DNA of 64,000 nucleotides, from NCBI GenBank assembly GCA_039961635.1, contig JABRWB010000063.1, positions 1 through 64,000 on the forward strand. Direction: 5' to 3'. Position numbers and translations under genes: made by a program. Origin of the DNA: a bacterium. Lineage in GTDB: Bacteria; 4484-113; JAGGVC01. The notes beneath the pieces were generated by a model. That model was not told the origin of the DNA. It saw only the letters and a list, made by a program, of their open reading frames with translations, and did not search any database. Shown piece after piece: positions 8,757-17,419 of this stretch; position 1 is the stretch's first letter, and the number at the start of each line of letters is the position of its first letter.

Positions 8757-9107
8757 TTAGTCACAGGCATTCAGCCGCCTTTTGACCGCAACCAAAAACC
8801 GTCTTTTAAGGATGAACCATTCTGTTTCGTCCAAATGAATGTGAACGCGGTCGTGCTTGCTTCGTTTGAAATCCACTCGCCCGCGCCCGACAAGCAAATC
8901 GAAACATCCTTCTCTCGGGCAAAGGTAGATGCTCCGACCGAAGGACTGTCGCGCAGCACTCAACAGAACAATCTTGCCATTTCTCAGATTAAATCTTAGC
9001 AAGTAATTCTGTGGATGGCGTTCCCCGCATCCAAGACAAGTGCGGATCGGCTCACGACGATCGACTGAAGGAATCGGAATACTCAAGCTATTCGTCAGCC
9101 CCCTCAT
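8757..9107 (-). CDS. ylxR: YlxR family protein (DUF448)
   Basis: 116 residues with the YlxR signature: RTCLGCGERHPQNYLLRF near residue 20, then SFGRSIYLCPREGCFDL. YlxR proteins are small RNA-binding-fold proteins encoded between nusA and infB; in Bacillus subtilis YlxR has been described as a nucleoid-associated or RNase P-binding regulator. The start codon lies inside the end of nusA (20-bp overlap), indicating translational coupling. Confidence 0.9.
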   Translation of the reverse strand: MRGLTNSLSIPIPSVDRREPIRTCLGCGERHPQNYLLRFNLRNGKIVLLSAARQSFGRSIYLCPREGCFDLLVGRGRVDFKRSKHDRVHIHLDETEWFILKRRFLVAVKRRLNACD

Positions 9108-10206
9108 AGCCTTGCGCTTCCCCCGCTCCCTCTTCCGCGGCGGAATCCGTGCCTTCCACTTCCTCGATTTCTTTCACGCTTTTTACATCGAGGTAGTACT
9201 TTGTGAGCTTGGATGCAAGCCTTACATTACGCCAGCCCTTGCCGATCGCAAGGCTAATCTGGTCATTCGGAACGATCACGATCGCCCTCTTTTCATCTTC
9301 GAATATCTCCACGCTGGCGACCTTCGCAGGCGAAAGCGCTTCGGCAATATATTCGAAGGGATCTTCGCAGTACGGAATAAGGTCTATTTTTTCGTCGTGA
9401 AGCTCGTGGCTTATTGCGAGGATTCGGATTCCCTTGCTGCCAATGCAGGTTCCAACCGCGTCGAGTTCGGGCATCAAGCTTTTAACGGCGACCTTTGCTC
9501 GATAACCGGGTTCGCGCGCAATTCCAACGATTTCAATCGCACCTTCGCGGACTTCCGGAATTTCGTTTTCCATAAGCTTCCTGATTAGGTCGGGATGGCT
9601 ACGGGAAAGCACCAGCATCGGAGTCTTACGAGAGGTGCGCACATCAATCAGCAACGCCTTGATTCGCTGTCCGGCGTGGTAACGCTCGGTGGGTATCTGC
9701 TCCCGATAAGGAAGAATGGCCTCCACATCGCCTTCCACGTCAACGAAAACGTCCTGCCGGTCCACATAACGGACGCTGCCATTGATAATTTCAAACATTC
9801 GGTGCTTAAATTGATTCAGGACGCGATCCTTCCTGGCATCCTTGATTGCGGTAACGATTTTCTGCCGTGCGTAGTGAATAGCCAGAAGTCCTAGATTGTC
9901 CAGCGATACCTCGGACAAAATGATATCGCCTTCCTCTGCATCCTCGCTGATCGCGCGCGCTTCTTCCAGTGACATCTGGTAAACCGGATCCTCGACCTTG
10001 GCGACAACCGTTTTCCTTAGGTAGGCTTCTATTTCGTTCTTCTCGCCCAATTCGACGTCTACAACAAGGTTTTCCACCGGACCGTTGCTTTTGTAGTAGG
10101 CTGTGCGGATCGCTTCGCGAAGCGATTCGAAAATCACTTCGCGGCCAACACCTTGGGAAGACTCTATCTCCTGTAAGGCCGAAACGATTTCGGCATTAAG
10201 TTTCAT
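9088..10206 (-). CDS. nusA: Transcription termination/antitermination factor NusA
   Basis: 372 residues: N-terminal RNA-polymerase-binding domain (1-125), an S1 domain at about 135-200, then two KH domains with IGSKGIRI and IGKGWRNVRLASKLT. The C terminus is a short acidic tail (EEGAGEAQGYEGADE) without the acidic repeats of the proteobacterial protein. NusA modulates pausing, termination and antitermination. The ATG overlaps the rimP stop by 4 bp (ATGA). Confidence 0.97.
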   Translation of the reverse strand: MKLNAEIVSALQEIESSQGVGREVIFESLREAIRTAYYKSNGPVENLVVDVELGEKNEIEAYLRKTVVAKVEDPVYQMSLEEARAISEDAEEGDIILSEVSLDNLGLLAIHYARQKIVTAIKDARKDRVLNQFKHRMFEIINGSVRYVDRQDVFVDVEGDVEAILPYREQIPTERYHAGQRIKALLIDVRTSRKTPMLVLSRSHPDLIRKLMENEIPEVREGAIEIVGIAREPGYRAKVAVKSLMPELDAVGTCIGSKGIRILAISHELHDEKIDLIPYCEDPFEYIAEALSPAKVASVEIFEDEKRAIVIVPNDQISLAIGKGWRNVRLASKLTKYYLDVKSVKEIEEVEGTDSAAEEGAGEAQGYEGADE

Positions 10207-10685
10207 ACATCGGCCACCAGCCTTACTTCGATTACATCCGATCTCGCAATTCCAATCGCGGAAATTCCTGTCCCGCCGTCAAACGCCAGGTTGATGCGCT
10301 CCGCATCGAATGAATCGAGCTTGCCCACGACGGTTTTCTTTTTTCCGTTGTCCTTGAAGCTGACTCGAATGTTGGAGCCCGTGAATCTGGAAAGATCCTT
10401 GTCACGCTTCAAAACACGATCCAATCCGGGACTTGACACTTCCAATTTGGAATTGTCGTCGAACACTCCGAGCGAAGCAAGAAACATCTTCAGCGGCAAA
10501 GACACGGACACGCAATCGTCAATAGTTATTTTCGTGGTGTCAAGCTTGTCCAAAAAAACGCGGTATGACCTCCCTCGCGGGCTAACCGAGCTGACCTGGA
10601 AGTCCACAAGGTCAAATCCATACCTTGATACGAACTTCCCGATCTCATCTTCCAGTTTAGGCAAAGACAGGTACAACCAAACCAC
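10203..10685 (-). CDS. rimP: Ribosome maturation factor RimP
   Basis: 160 residues with the RimP landmarks GFDLVDFQVSS, LEVSSPGLDRVLKRDKD and a C-terminal SH3-like domain. It is required for 30S assembly. The called start is a GTG. A TTG at 10676, four codons on, has the better-placed AAAGGTGG and is a credible alternative. First gene of the operon; the promoter lies about 90 nt upstream and the leader contains a hairpin. Confidence 0.92.
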   Translation of the reverse strand: MVWLYLSLPKLEDEIGKFVSRYGFDLVDFQVSSVSPRGRSYRVFLDKLDTTKITIDDCVSVSLPLKMFLASLGVFDDNSKLEVSSPGLDRVLKRDKDLSRFTGSNIRVSFKDNGKKKTVVGKLDSFDAERINLAFDGGTGISAIGIARSDVIEVRLVADV

Positions 10686-10707
10686 CTTTACTCAACAAAG
10701 CAGAAAA

Positions 10708-10721
10708 GCCACAAACGTGGC
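10708..10721 (-). promoter_or_regulatory. Hairpin in the rimP-nusA operon leader
   Basis: On the minus strand the leader contains GCCAC-gttt-GTGGC, flanked by AAAG and TTTTC that can extend the stem around a bulge, then a pyrimidine-rich run ending about 23 nt before the rimP GTG. It has the shape of a weak terminator or attenuator. Regulation by it is inference. Confidence 0.35.
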
Positions 10722-10773
10722 CTTTCTTTGGACCATGCGGCCCATTAAAAACACGCTTGTTTAGGTCGGAAAA

Positions 10774-10779
10774 ATTATA
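10774..10779 (-). promoter_or_regulatory. -10 box of the rimP-nusA-infB operon
   Basis: TATAAT preceded by CGC. TTGTGA lies 17 bp upstream on the same strand as a plausible -35. The transcript would have a leader of about 80-90 nt. Confidence 0.6.
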
Positions 10780-10785
10780 GCGTAT

Positions 10786-11062
10786 TCGCGCGGCTTTCAC
10801 AAGACAAAAACGCAACATAACTGCGATTGGACTTTCGGACATCGCGGACTCACGAACAGCACAAACAACAGCTCAAGCTGCCACCGCGGTTTCCCGGGTC
10901 AAAACACGCAAAACCCTTAACCAATTTGTAACAAGTTGTTAAAAGCTGATTTGCAATGGGCTAGTTTGCACTGCTAAGGGTAGAAATAAATGAGGATTGA
11001 AACAAGTAAGCGCTTTCTGCGTCTTACTGGATGTTACTCCTTGTAATCTGGGGGTTACCGCC
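10786..11062. other. Intergenic region between rimP and the YbjN-like gene
   Basis: About 280 bp without a credible gene. It holds the upstream part of the rimP promoter and, at 10930-10940, the perfect palindrome AACAAGTTGTT next to TTGTAACAA, which could be an operator for the rightward gene. I could not place a confident promoter for that gene. Confidence 0.3.
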
Positions 11063-11650
11063 ATGACGGAGGAAAGAAAAGCTGGACTTCTCTCGAAGGA
11101 AAGGGACGAGCGCATCCACCGGATGATCGAATCCTTCTTCGAAGAGAAGAAATGGCGCTACGAAATGCTCGAGAATTGCGTTTGGCGAACCTCTCTCGGA
11201 ACAAATCTGAAGCGCTTCGATATTCTTGTGTATAAGGCCAGCGATAATGTTCTTTTCATTAACCTGCTTTTCCTGAAATTGCCCGAGAGGTGTCCTTCGG
11301 TCGTTTTCAGGGAGCTGCTGGAAGCGAACAACAGAAACTTGCAGGCCTTTTTTTCGGTGGATCCCGAGGACGATTTTGTTTATGTGCTAGCCTCGGTTTT
11401 CATCGACGGTCTCACTTACGAGCAGTTCAACTTTGCGCTGGACGATGTTTGCGTCGTAGCCGACCGCGAGTTTCCGCGGATAGTAAAGCTGTTGTACGAG
11501 CTTGGTGATTCCGGACCGAAGCCCGGCGGCGGTGAAGGCGGAGGACTGCTTGACGAGGACATCGCGGAAATCCTGATCGAAGAGGGCGGCGGCGCGCTTG
11601 CAGTTCCTCGCAAGCTTTCCAACTTCAGAAACGACGCGGGCTTCGCTTGA
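11063..11650 (+). CDS. YbjN-like domain protein (type III chaperone-like fold)
   Basis: 195 residues. An N-terminal helix (ERIHRMIESFFEEKKWRYEML) is followed by beta strands and LLEANNRNLQAFFSVDPEDDFVYVLASVFIDGLTYEQFNFALDDVC in sequence, a pattern of helix plus four-stranded sheet plus helix typical of YbjN/secretion-chaperone-like domains. A Gly-rich linker and a short acidic tail end the protein. There is no signal peptide, so it is cytoplasmic. The start is the ATG after GGGGG; the open frame extends 22 codons upstream without a better signal. Function unknown: YbjN-like proteins are linked to stress responses or to chaperoning. Confidence 0.6.
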   Translation: MTEERKAGLLSKERDERIHRMIESFFEEKKWRYEMLENCVWRTSLGTNLKRFDILVYKASDNVLFINLLFLKLPERCPSVVFRELLEANNRNLQAFFSVDPEDDFVYVLASVFIDGLTYEQFNFALDDVCVVADREFPRIVKLLYELGDSGPKPGGGEGGGLLDEDIAEILIEEGGGALAVPRKLSNFRNDAGFA

Positions 11651-11692
11651 GCAATACCGAAACCGAGAAAATCAACTTGTAGTGTTCGCAGT

Positions 11693-12136
11693 TTAAGCTT
11701 GTTCCGGTTCGGTAACCGATGCCGACGAGTCGCTGCCGGCACCGGCGGTGTCCGCAGCAGGAGCCTCGGCGCCGGCGTCAACCGGCCGGTCCAACGTCTC
11801 CGGAGCTATTGCAGCCGCTTCAACCGGACCGGGCTTCGCCGCTTCGACGAGTTGCTCGGTTTTTTCCACGCGAGCGCGACGGAACAATTGAACAAGGCGC
11901 GAAATCTTTCGGGAGGCGGTGTTCTTGTGGATAACGCCTCTAGATGCTGTCGAAAGCAGCGTGCTTTGCGCGCTGCGCAGGGCTGACTTCGCATCGTCGT
12001 CGCTTACTTCCGCATTTACAATAGCGGCGCGCGCGCTTTTGAGGACGTTTTTCATCCTCGTTTTGTAGTGCTGATTCCTCAACCGGTTGCGCCGGTTGAT
12101 TTCAATATGCTTTTTTGCCGATTTTGTGTTTGCCAC
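11693..12136 (-). CDS. rpsT: 30S ribosomal protein S20 with a long C-terminal extension
   Basis: 147 residues. The first 90 are a standard S20 (NTKSAKKHIEINRRNRLRN at the start, then THR/Arg-rich helices and GVIHKNTASRKISRL). The last 55 or so are an Ala, Pro, Glu and Asp-rich tail not found in typical 85-90-residue S20. GTG start with AGGAG 7 nt upstream. Its own promoter is the best sigma-70 match in the window (TTGACA-16-TATAAT). Confidence 0.95.
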   Translation of the reverse strand: MANTKSAKKHIEINRRNRLRNQHYKTRMKNVLKSARAAIVNAEVSDDDAKSALRSAQSTLLSTASRGVIHKNTASRKISRLVQLFRRARVEKTEQLVEAAKPGPVEAAAIAPETLDRPVDAGAEAPAADTAGAGSDSSASVTEPEQA

Positions 12137-12195
12137 TCGGTGCTCCTGAAAAAACCCGCGTCCGAAGGAACGAGTCCGGCGGAAGCGGAAGAGGG

Positions 12196-12223
12196 ATTAT
12201 AGTCCACTGGCGCTTTTTGTCAA
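12196..12223 (-). promoter_or_regulatory. Consensus sigma-70-type promoter of rpsT
   Basis: Minus strand: TTGACA (12223-12218), 16-bp spacer, TATAAT (12201-12196). Both hexamers are perfect. The leader to the GTG is about 55-60 nt. Confidence 0.85.
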
Positions 12224-12292
12224 TCTCGCCGGCTTCGGGCGCTTGAAACACCCCTGCCGACTGGCTGCAAGCGCGCTCTCCAAGCGCTTTAA

Positions 12293-12333
12293 CAAGGCAA
12301 TGTAGACTAAATAATCACTAAGGAATTACCTTG
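12293..12333. promoter_or_regulatory. Imperfect inverted repeat upstream of the carboxylase operon
   Basis: CAAGGCAATG and AATTACCTTG form an 8/10 inverted repeat around an AT-rich centre, about 70 bp before mce. The right arm overlaps a TTGTCA. It may be an operator; no regulator is encoded next to it. Confidence 0.25.
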
Positions 12334-12401
12334 TCACGCGTGTGTCCTGTCTGTGCTACCATTTATGCCCGCCGGGATTTTGGGCGGCGGAAGAGGCCTA
12401 A

Positions 12402-12800
12402 TTGCTTACAATCGACCATATCGGCATTGCTGTGACCGATTTGGATGCCGCGCTGGAACGCTGGCTCGCGTTGCTCGGTTTGAACGCGGATCAAGTGGAG
12501 CGGCACGACGTTGCTCACGCGAGGATGACTATGGCTGTTTTGCCGGCGGGCGGCGCAAAGATTGAGCTGATGGCTCCCTGGGACGCTGAAAGCGTAATTT
12601 ACAATTTCATCGAAAAGCGCGGGCCGGGAATCCATCATATCTGCTTTGCAACGTCGGACATCGGAACAGCTTGGACCAAAGTTAAGGCCTCGGGACTCAA
12701 GGTTTTGGACGAAGAGCCCCGCGAGTCGCTTGGAGAACTCATCGCGTTTTTGCATCCAAAATCAATGGAAGGCGTTCTAATCGAATTCAAGGAGAGCTAG
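12402..12800 (+). CDS. mce: Methylmalonyl-CoA epimerase
   Basis: 132 residues of the vicinal-oxygen-chelate fold. Metal-ligand regions are TIDHIGIAV at the N terminus, the central GGAKIELMAP, GPGIHHICFA, and the C-terminal GVLIEF. The enzyme interconverts the (2R) and (2S) epimers of methylmalonyl-CoA, linking propionyl-CoA carboxylase to methylmalonyl-CoA mutase. The start is TTG with AAGAGG 7 nt before. It abuts pccB directly (stop at 12800, next ATG at 12801), so it heads the carboxylase operon. Confidence 0.93.
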   Translation: MLTIDHIGIAVTDLDAALERWLALLGLNADQVERHDVAHARMTMAVLPAGGAKIELMAPWDAESVIYNFIEKRGPGIHHICFATSDIGTAWTKVKASGLKVLDEEPRESLGELIAFLHPKSMEGVLIEFKES

Positions 12801-14342
12801 ATGGCCAAAAAGCTCACTACCGAAAGCAGAATCAAGGATCTCGAAATCCGGCGGCAAAAGGCGCTTCACATATCTACCGCCGAAGCGATCGAAAAACAGC
12901 ACGCCAAGGGAAAGCTGACTGCTCGCGAACGTCTTGACATTCTGCTCGATGAAAACACATTTCAGGAATTCGATCTTTTCACACAAAGCCCTTCAGCCAA
13001 GATTCCGGGCGACGGAGTAATCACCGGTTTCGGAGCAATCAACGGCAGGCGAGTGTGCGTGTTTGCGCAGGACTTCACAGTAATGGGAGGCTCCTTGGGC
13101 GAGCGCCACGCCGCCAAAATCTGCAAGGTGCTTGATTTCGGAACCAAAGTCGGCTGTCCGATTATCGGGCTCAACGACAGCGGCGGAGCGAGAATCCAAG
13201 AGGGAGTTCTTTCACTCGGCGGCTACGCGGACATCTTCCTTCGCAACACTATGGCGTCGGGAGTGGTTCCACAAATTGCGGCGATAATGGGGCCTTGCGC
13301 CGGCGGCGCCGTTTACAGCCCTGCCCTGATGGACTTTGTGTTCATGGTTCGCGATACAAGTTTCATGTTTCTGACCGGCCCGGACGTAATCAAGGCGGTA
13401 TTGAATGAGGAAGTCACGTTCGAGGAGCTCGGCGGCGCGCTGACTCACAATCAAACAAGCGGAAACGCCCATTTCGCGGCGAAGAACGAGATGGATTGCC
13501 TCAATCAAATTCGCAAGCTTATCACTTATATTCCCGCGAACAATATGGAGAATCCGCCCAGGATTGCGGTTGAAGACCAGGTAAATCGTAAAGAAGACGA
13601 TCTGGCGACCATCATTCCCGACGATCCTAACCGCCCGTACGACATGAAGCGGCTCATCAACTTGATTGTCGACCGAGGATCGTTTTTCGAAGTCGCCGCG
13701 CTGTACTCGCCAAACCTGATTATCGGCTTTGCAAGGCTGAACGGGATGACGGTAGGAGTCGTCGCGAACCAGCCGAAGGAGCTTGCGGGTTGCTTGGACA
13801 TAAACTCGAGCGTGAAGGGCGCGCGTTTCGTGAGATTCTGCGACGCATTTAATATACCCATTGTAACTTTCGAGGACGTACCAGGATTTTTGCCCGGAAC
13901 GCATCAGGAATGGAACGGCGTCATTCGTCACGGCGCAAAGTTGTTGTACGCATACTGCGAAGCCACGGTTCCAAAGCTTTTGGTGATTACACGCAAGAGC
14001 TACGGAGGAGCGTACTGCGTTATGTCGTCCAAACATATTCGCAGCGATTACAACCTTGCTTGGCCGACCGCGGAAATCGCGGTGATGGGTGCGCAGGGCG
14101 CGGTCAATATCATTTATCGCAAGGAGCTTCAGACGTCGAAGAACGTCGAAAAAACTCGCCAAGAGCTGATCGACAAGTACACCGAGGAATTGATGAATCC
14201 GTATCTCGCGGCGGAACGCGGATTCATCGACGAAGTGATCGACCCGCGTGAAACGCGGCCCAAACTAATCGCGGCGCTGGAAATGCTTCAAGGCAAAGTG
14301 GATCTCCGCCCCAAGCGCAAGCATGGCAACATCCCGCTTTAA
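12801..14342 (+). CDS. pccB: Acyl-CoA carboxylase carboxyltransferase subunit (propionyl-CoA carboxylase beta type)
   Basis: 513 residues with the full crotonase-type carboxyltransferase pair: N-half [26 protein letters not shown] and [14 protein letters not shown], and C-half [20 protein letters not shown] and [14 protein letters not shown]. It transfers CO2 from carboxybiotin to propionyl-CoA or a related acyl-CoA. Strong ribosome binding site AAGGAG. The neighbouring epimerase favours propionyl-CoA/methylmalonyl-CoA as substrate. The decarboxylase direction, as in methylmalonyl-CoA decarboxylase, cannot be excluded because the alpha subunits are homologous; no membrane subunit is present. 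Confidence 0.93.
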   Translation: MAKKLTTESRIKDLEIRRQKALHISTAEAIEKQHAKGKLTARERLDILLDENTFQEFDLFTQSPSAKIPGDGVITGFGAINGRRVCVFAQDFTVMGGSLGERHAAKICKVLDFGTKVGCPIIGLNDSGGARIQEGVLSLGGYADIFLRNTMASGVVPQIAAIMGPCAGGAVYSPALMDFVFMVRDTSFMFLTGPDVIKAVLNEEVTFEELGGALTHNQTSGNAHFAAKNEMDCLNQIRKLITYIPANNMENPPRIAVEDQVNRKEDDLATIIPDDPNRPYDMKRLINLIVDRGSFFEVAALYSPNLIIGFARLNGMTVGVVANQPKELAGCLDINSSVKGARFVRFCDAFNIPIVTFEDVPGFLPGTHQEWNGVIRHGAKLLYAYCEATVPKLLVITRKSYGGAYCVMSSKHIRSDYNLAWPTAEIAVMGAQGAVNIIYRKELQTSKNVEKTRQELIDKYTEELMNPYLAAERGFIDEVIDPRETRPKLIAALEMLQGKVDLRPKRKHGNIPL

Positions 14343-14346
14343 CCTT

Positions 14347-15024
14347 ATGAAGAACGAAGCGATTTTGACCAAGGACGACTTTGCGTTGCTTTCGGGCAGC
14401 AGGCTCGGTGCAAACACGGTTTACCAGCGCCTACTCGTCCTTAGAGCGGCGATCAACGCCAAGCTCAAGAAAAAGGAAGTCGAATTTTCAGCGGTCGTTG
14501 CGTTCCCCTCCATTTCCCAGAACAAAGATGTAAGACGCGCCGGCTGGCTCGGATATCTTCCTCCCGCAGACAGACTCATTGATGCAAACACCAATCCGCT
14601 CGTTTTCCAGCCAAGCGTGAGCGTGCTACTAATGGGCGAGGGAAACTGGCGCGGCGAGGAGCCGGGATTGCAGGTTGTACTTGAATTCGGAGACGACCGC
14701 AAATGCCACCCTGCGCGCAACCAATTCAGGAAATTCATCAACGCCTCCGATTTCCTCTCCTTGAGGTTCTTGGGCCACGATATGGCGCTAAGGCTCAGGG
14801 GATTTGCGGATACAACTACTGTTCTTGATTCAGCGTCCGCGCTTGATTCCTTTAGAAACGGAGGCGCGCGGCGATACGATGTGGAAAGGCATTATATTGT
14901 GCTCGGCAGATTTTACTCAATCGACGAAGCGGCAAGCCTTGGAGCGCATGCCGTCGAAGAGATTTCCGAGCGAATCCGCCGTTTGATGATGCTTTTAATT
15001 AATTTTGGCTCAAGTTTGGTTTAG
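14347..15024 (+). CDS. Unknown protein inside the carboxylase operon
   Basis: 225 residues from the ATG at 14347; an ATG at 14323 inside pccB is also possible and would add 8. I do not recognise a family. There is no signal peptide or membrane segment. The predicted fold is mixed alpha/beta, with a charged helix (LKKKEVEFSAVVAFPSI), RNQFRKFINASDFLSLRF and a C-terminal helix EEISERIRRLMMLLINF. Spacing is tight on both sides (4 bp after pccB, 2 bp before accC), so it is co-translated with the carboxylase subunits. A role in assembly, regulation or substrate choice of that complex is inference from position only. It is too long for the known small epsilon subunits. Confidence 0.75.
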   Translation: MKNEAILTKDDFALLSGSRLGANTVYQRLLVLRAAINAKLKKKEVEFSAVVAFPSISQNKDVRRAGWLGYLPPADRLIDANTNPLVFQPSVSVLLMGEGNWRGEEPGLQVVLEFGDDRKCHPARNQFRKFINASDFLSLRFLGHDMALRLRGFADTTTVLDSASALDSFRNGGARRYDVERHYIVLGRFYSIDEAASLGAHAVEEISERIRRLMMLLINFGSSLV

Positions 15025-15026
15025 CG

Positions 15027-16565
15027 ATGTCTAACAAGAAAATCAAGAGGATTTTAATCGCCAACCGCGGCGAGATAGCGCTGCGCGTGATCCGGACGTG
15101 CCGGGAGATGGGCATCGAAAGCGTGAGCATTTACAGCTCCGCCGACCGGAACGCGCTGCATATAGTGCATTCGAACCATTCGGTGCACATCCCGGGACGC
15201 CTTCCCGCGGAAACCTATTTGAACATAAACCGGATTGTCGGTATCGCCAAGGATACGGGCTGCGACGCCGTGCATCCCGGCTACGGATTCCTCGCTGAAA
15301 ACGCGGAATTCGCAAAGGCCTGCGCGGCGGCGGGAATCAAGTTCATCGGCCCTTCTCCGGACGCGATCGAAAAAATGGGCAACAAAATTGTGGCAAAGGA
15401 AATTATGTCCATCCGTGAGATACCTGTAATTCCAGGTTCAGCCGGAGCAATATCCGATCCCGCCGGTGCGATGGACATCGCCAAATTAATCGGCTTCCCC
15501 CTGATTCTGAAGGCCGCGGCGGGCGGCGGCGGGCGAGGAATGCGCGTGGTGCGCAATTTCGAAGAGTTCGACCGCGCTTTCCGCGCCTGCCAGAGCGAAG
15601 CAATGGGCGCATTCGGCTCGGACGAAGTATTTATCGAAAAGCTGATCGAGAATCCGAAGCACATCGAGTTTCAGGTAATGGGGGACGAGCATGGAAACGT
15701 AATCCACTTCGGAGAACGCGACTGCAGCGTGCAGCGCCGCCATCAGAAGCTGATAGAAGAAGCGCCGAGTCCGGCGCTTACTCCGAAGCTTCGCGAAGAA
15801 ATGGGCAGAGTGGCCTGCGAAGCCGCCAGGGCGGCAAACTACAGCAACGCGGGAACCGTGGAGTTCCTTCTTGACGGTACCGGCAAGTTTTACTTCATGG
15901 AGATGAACACGCGGCTGCAAGTCGAACACCCCGTAACGGAGGAAATCACCGGTACTGACTTGGTGCGAGAGCAAATCCTGGTTGCATCCGGCGAAAAGCT
16001 GACCTACAGGCAGGACGATATCGAAATCCGGGGGCACAGTTTCGAAGCACGGATCAACGCTGAAGACCCTTATCGCCAGTTTCTCCCCGCGATGGGCAAA
16101 ATCAGGCGATATATTCCACCGCTCGGCCGCGGTGTGCGGCTGGACGCGGGAACGTACGAGGGCTACACGATTCCCATGGAGTACGACTCCATGGTGGCAA
16201 AGCTCATTGCCACAGGCTCAAGCAGGGCGCACGCGATTGAACGGATGAAGAGGGCGCTCGGTGAATTCATTATCACGGGCATCAAAACCACGATCCCGTT
16301 CCACCAGTTTGTATTCAGCCACCCCGAATTCGTGGAAGGAAGGCACAACACGGCATTCGTGGAGAAGCATTTTGCAGGAGATGGAATTTCCGGAGGGCTC
16401 CCCTCGAATTCGGACGATTCACTGAAAAAAGACGCAGCCATAGCCGCGGCATTGGACTTTTACCTGGCAAGGCAAAGAGTGGAAGTGGTGCAAGGTAAAG
16501 ATTCAGGAACCGACTACTGGGAACTGGCAAGCAGACTTAAATTTTCCGATTACCGAGGAGTCTAG
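15027..16565 (+). CDS. accC: Biotin carboxylase subunit of acyl-CoA carboxylase
   Basis: 512 residues, an ATP-grasp enzyme that carboxylates biotin with bicarbonate and ATP. Landmarks are ILIANRGEIALRVIRTCRE, HPGYGFLAENAEFAKAC, the Gly-rich AAAGGGGRGMRVV, FIEKLIENPKHIEFQV, ERDCSVQRRHQKLIEEAPS and EMNTRLQVEHPVTE. The C-terminal domain has EARINAEDP. About 50 extra residues follow the usual end. It is encoded separately from the biotin carrier, which starts 3 bp downstream. Confidence 0.95.
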   Translation: MSNKKIKRILIANRGEIALRVIRTCREMGIESVSIYSSADRNALHIVHSNHSVHIPGRLPAETYLNINRIVGIAKDTGCDAVHPGYGFLAENAEFAKACAAAGIKFIGPSPDAIEKMGNKIVAKEIMSIREIPVIPGSAGAISDPAGAMDIAKLIGFPLILKAAAGGGGRGMRVVRNFEEFDRAFRACQSEAMGAFGSDEVFIEKLIENPKHIEFQVMGDEHGNVIHFGERDCSVQRRHQKLIEEAPSPALTPKLREEMGRVACEAARAANYSNAGTVEFLLDGTGKFYFMEMNTRLQVEHPVTEEITGTDLVREQILVASGEKLTYRQDDIEIRGHSFEARINAEDPYRQFLPAMGKIRRYIPPLGRGVRLDAGTYEGYTIPMEYDSMVAKLIATGSSRAHAIERMKRALGEFIITGIKTTIPFHQFVFSHPEFVEGRHNTAFVEKHFAGDGISGGLPSNSDDSLKKDAAIAAALDFYLARQRVEVVQGKDSGTDYWELASRLKFSDYRGV

Positions 16566-16568
16566 ATT

Positions 16569-17096
16569 ATGAAGATTGTCAGCAAAATAGGCGACGCCGC
16601 GTTCAACTTGGAGCTTGAGCCGGTTCCCGGAACGGAAAGCGCATTTCTGGTGGCGCACGAAGGGAAGGCGCACAAGATCGAAATAATCGAGCTTAAATTA
16701 GATAGCGTCACTATGGCGATAGACAACCGCGTTTGCTTTTTCGAAGTTTATCGCGAGAAAGGCGAAATCAAGGAAATCGCGGGCGCGGCAAGGATCTTCC
16801 CTGTTACCGTAAAAACTCCGCAGCAGGATGAACTCGAAAGAGTGCTTGCATCTTACGCGTCGTCCGAAGCCCACTGCATCAAAAACACGATCAACTCGCC
16901 GATGCCCGGCAAGATTCTGGAAATTTTGATTGAGCCCGGGCAAAAGGTCGAGATGGGCCAAGTCGTGGCAATCCTGGAAGCGATGAAAATGGAAAACGAA
17001 ATTTCTTCGAACATCGAGGGAACCGTACGGGCAATCAAGGTTAGTAAGGGAGAAAGCGTGGCCATCGATCAGGTGCTTTTCGAATTCGACGTTTAG
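16569..17096 (+). CDS. Biotin carboxyl carrier protein
   Basis: 175 residues. The C-terminal biotinyl domain (about 105-175) contains INSPMPGKILEILIEPGQKV and the EAMKMEN biotin-attachment motif with the target lysine. The N-terminal 100 residues form a beta-rich region resembling the barrel-like linker domain seen in propionyl-CoA carboxylase alpha chains, here on a separate small protein with the carrier. Last gene of the carboxylase operon. Confidence 0.92.
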   Translation: MKIVSKIGDAAFNLELEPVPGTESAFLVAHEGKAHKIEIIELKLDSVTMAIDNRVCFFEVYREKGEIKEIAGAARIFPVTVKTPQQDELERVLASYASSEAHCIKNTINSPMPGKILEILIEPGQKVEMGQVVAILEAMKMENEISSNIEGTVRAIKVSKGESVAIDQVLFEFDV

Positions 17097-17150
17097 CCCT
17101 CCTTGATATCGCCTTCAATCATCAATCGCATCAGCATTGAAAATGAAATT

Positions 17151-17159
17151 TGGTATAAT
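17151..17159 (+). promoter_or_regulatory. Extended -10 promoter of the mini-lipoprotein
   Basis: TGGTATAAT, a perfect -10 with the TGn extension, 49 nt before the ATG at 17209. Confidence 0.6.
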
Positions 17160-17208
17160 GAACCCGTCTCCGGCACGTATGCCGGAATCGGTTTTGAGGA
17201 GAAATGGA

Positions 17209-17340
17209 ATGAGACTTGTTTGGGCGCTCGCTTTCATCATTTGCGTTTTCTTTTCGGTCGGCTTTGCTGGCTGCGCCGATTCAATCTCGGATACCCGTCC
17301 CCAGCCTGCCCATGATTCCGGCGACATAGGCGTGAACTAG
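17209..17340 (+). CDS. 43-residue predicted lipoprotein
   Basis: Signal peptide MRLVWALAFIICVFFSVGFAGC with a lipobox ending at Cys22, then a 21-residue polar tail rich in Asp and Pro. GAGGAG lies 7 nt before the ATG and an extended -10 lies further upstream, so the gene has both transcription and translation signals. The mature peptide is too short for a fold. It could be a small membrane-anchored peptide or a lipoprotein remnant. Confidence 0.6.
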   Translation: MRLVWALAFIICVFFSVGFAGCADSISDTRPQPAHDSGDIGVN

Positions 17341-17387
17341 CGGGCTGGAATCCCCAACTTTTCCATGTCACGTTCCGCTAAGCGCAC

Positions 17388-17419
17388 AAGGCGGCGCGTC
17401 CGGATTTTGGCCGCCTTTA
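17388..17419 (+). terminator. Rho-independent terminator after the carboxylase operon and mini-lipoprotein
   Basis: AAGGCGGC (17388-17395) pairs with GCCGCCTT (17410-17417), an 8-bp stem with a 14-nt loop followed by a short T-rich end (TTTAT). Confidence 0.6.
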
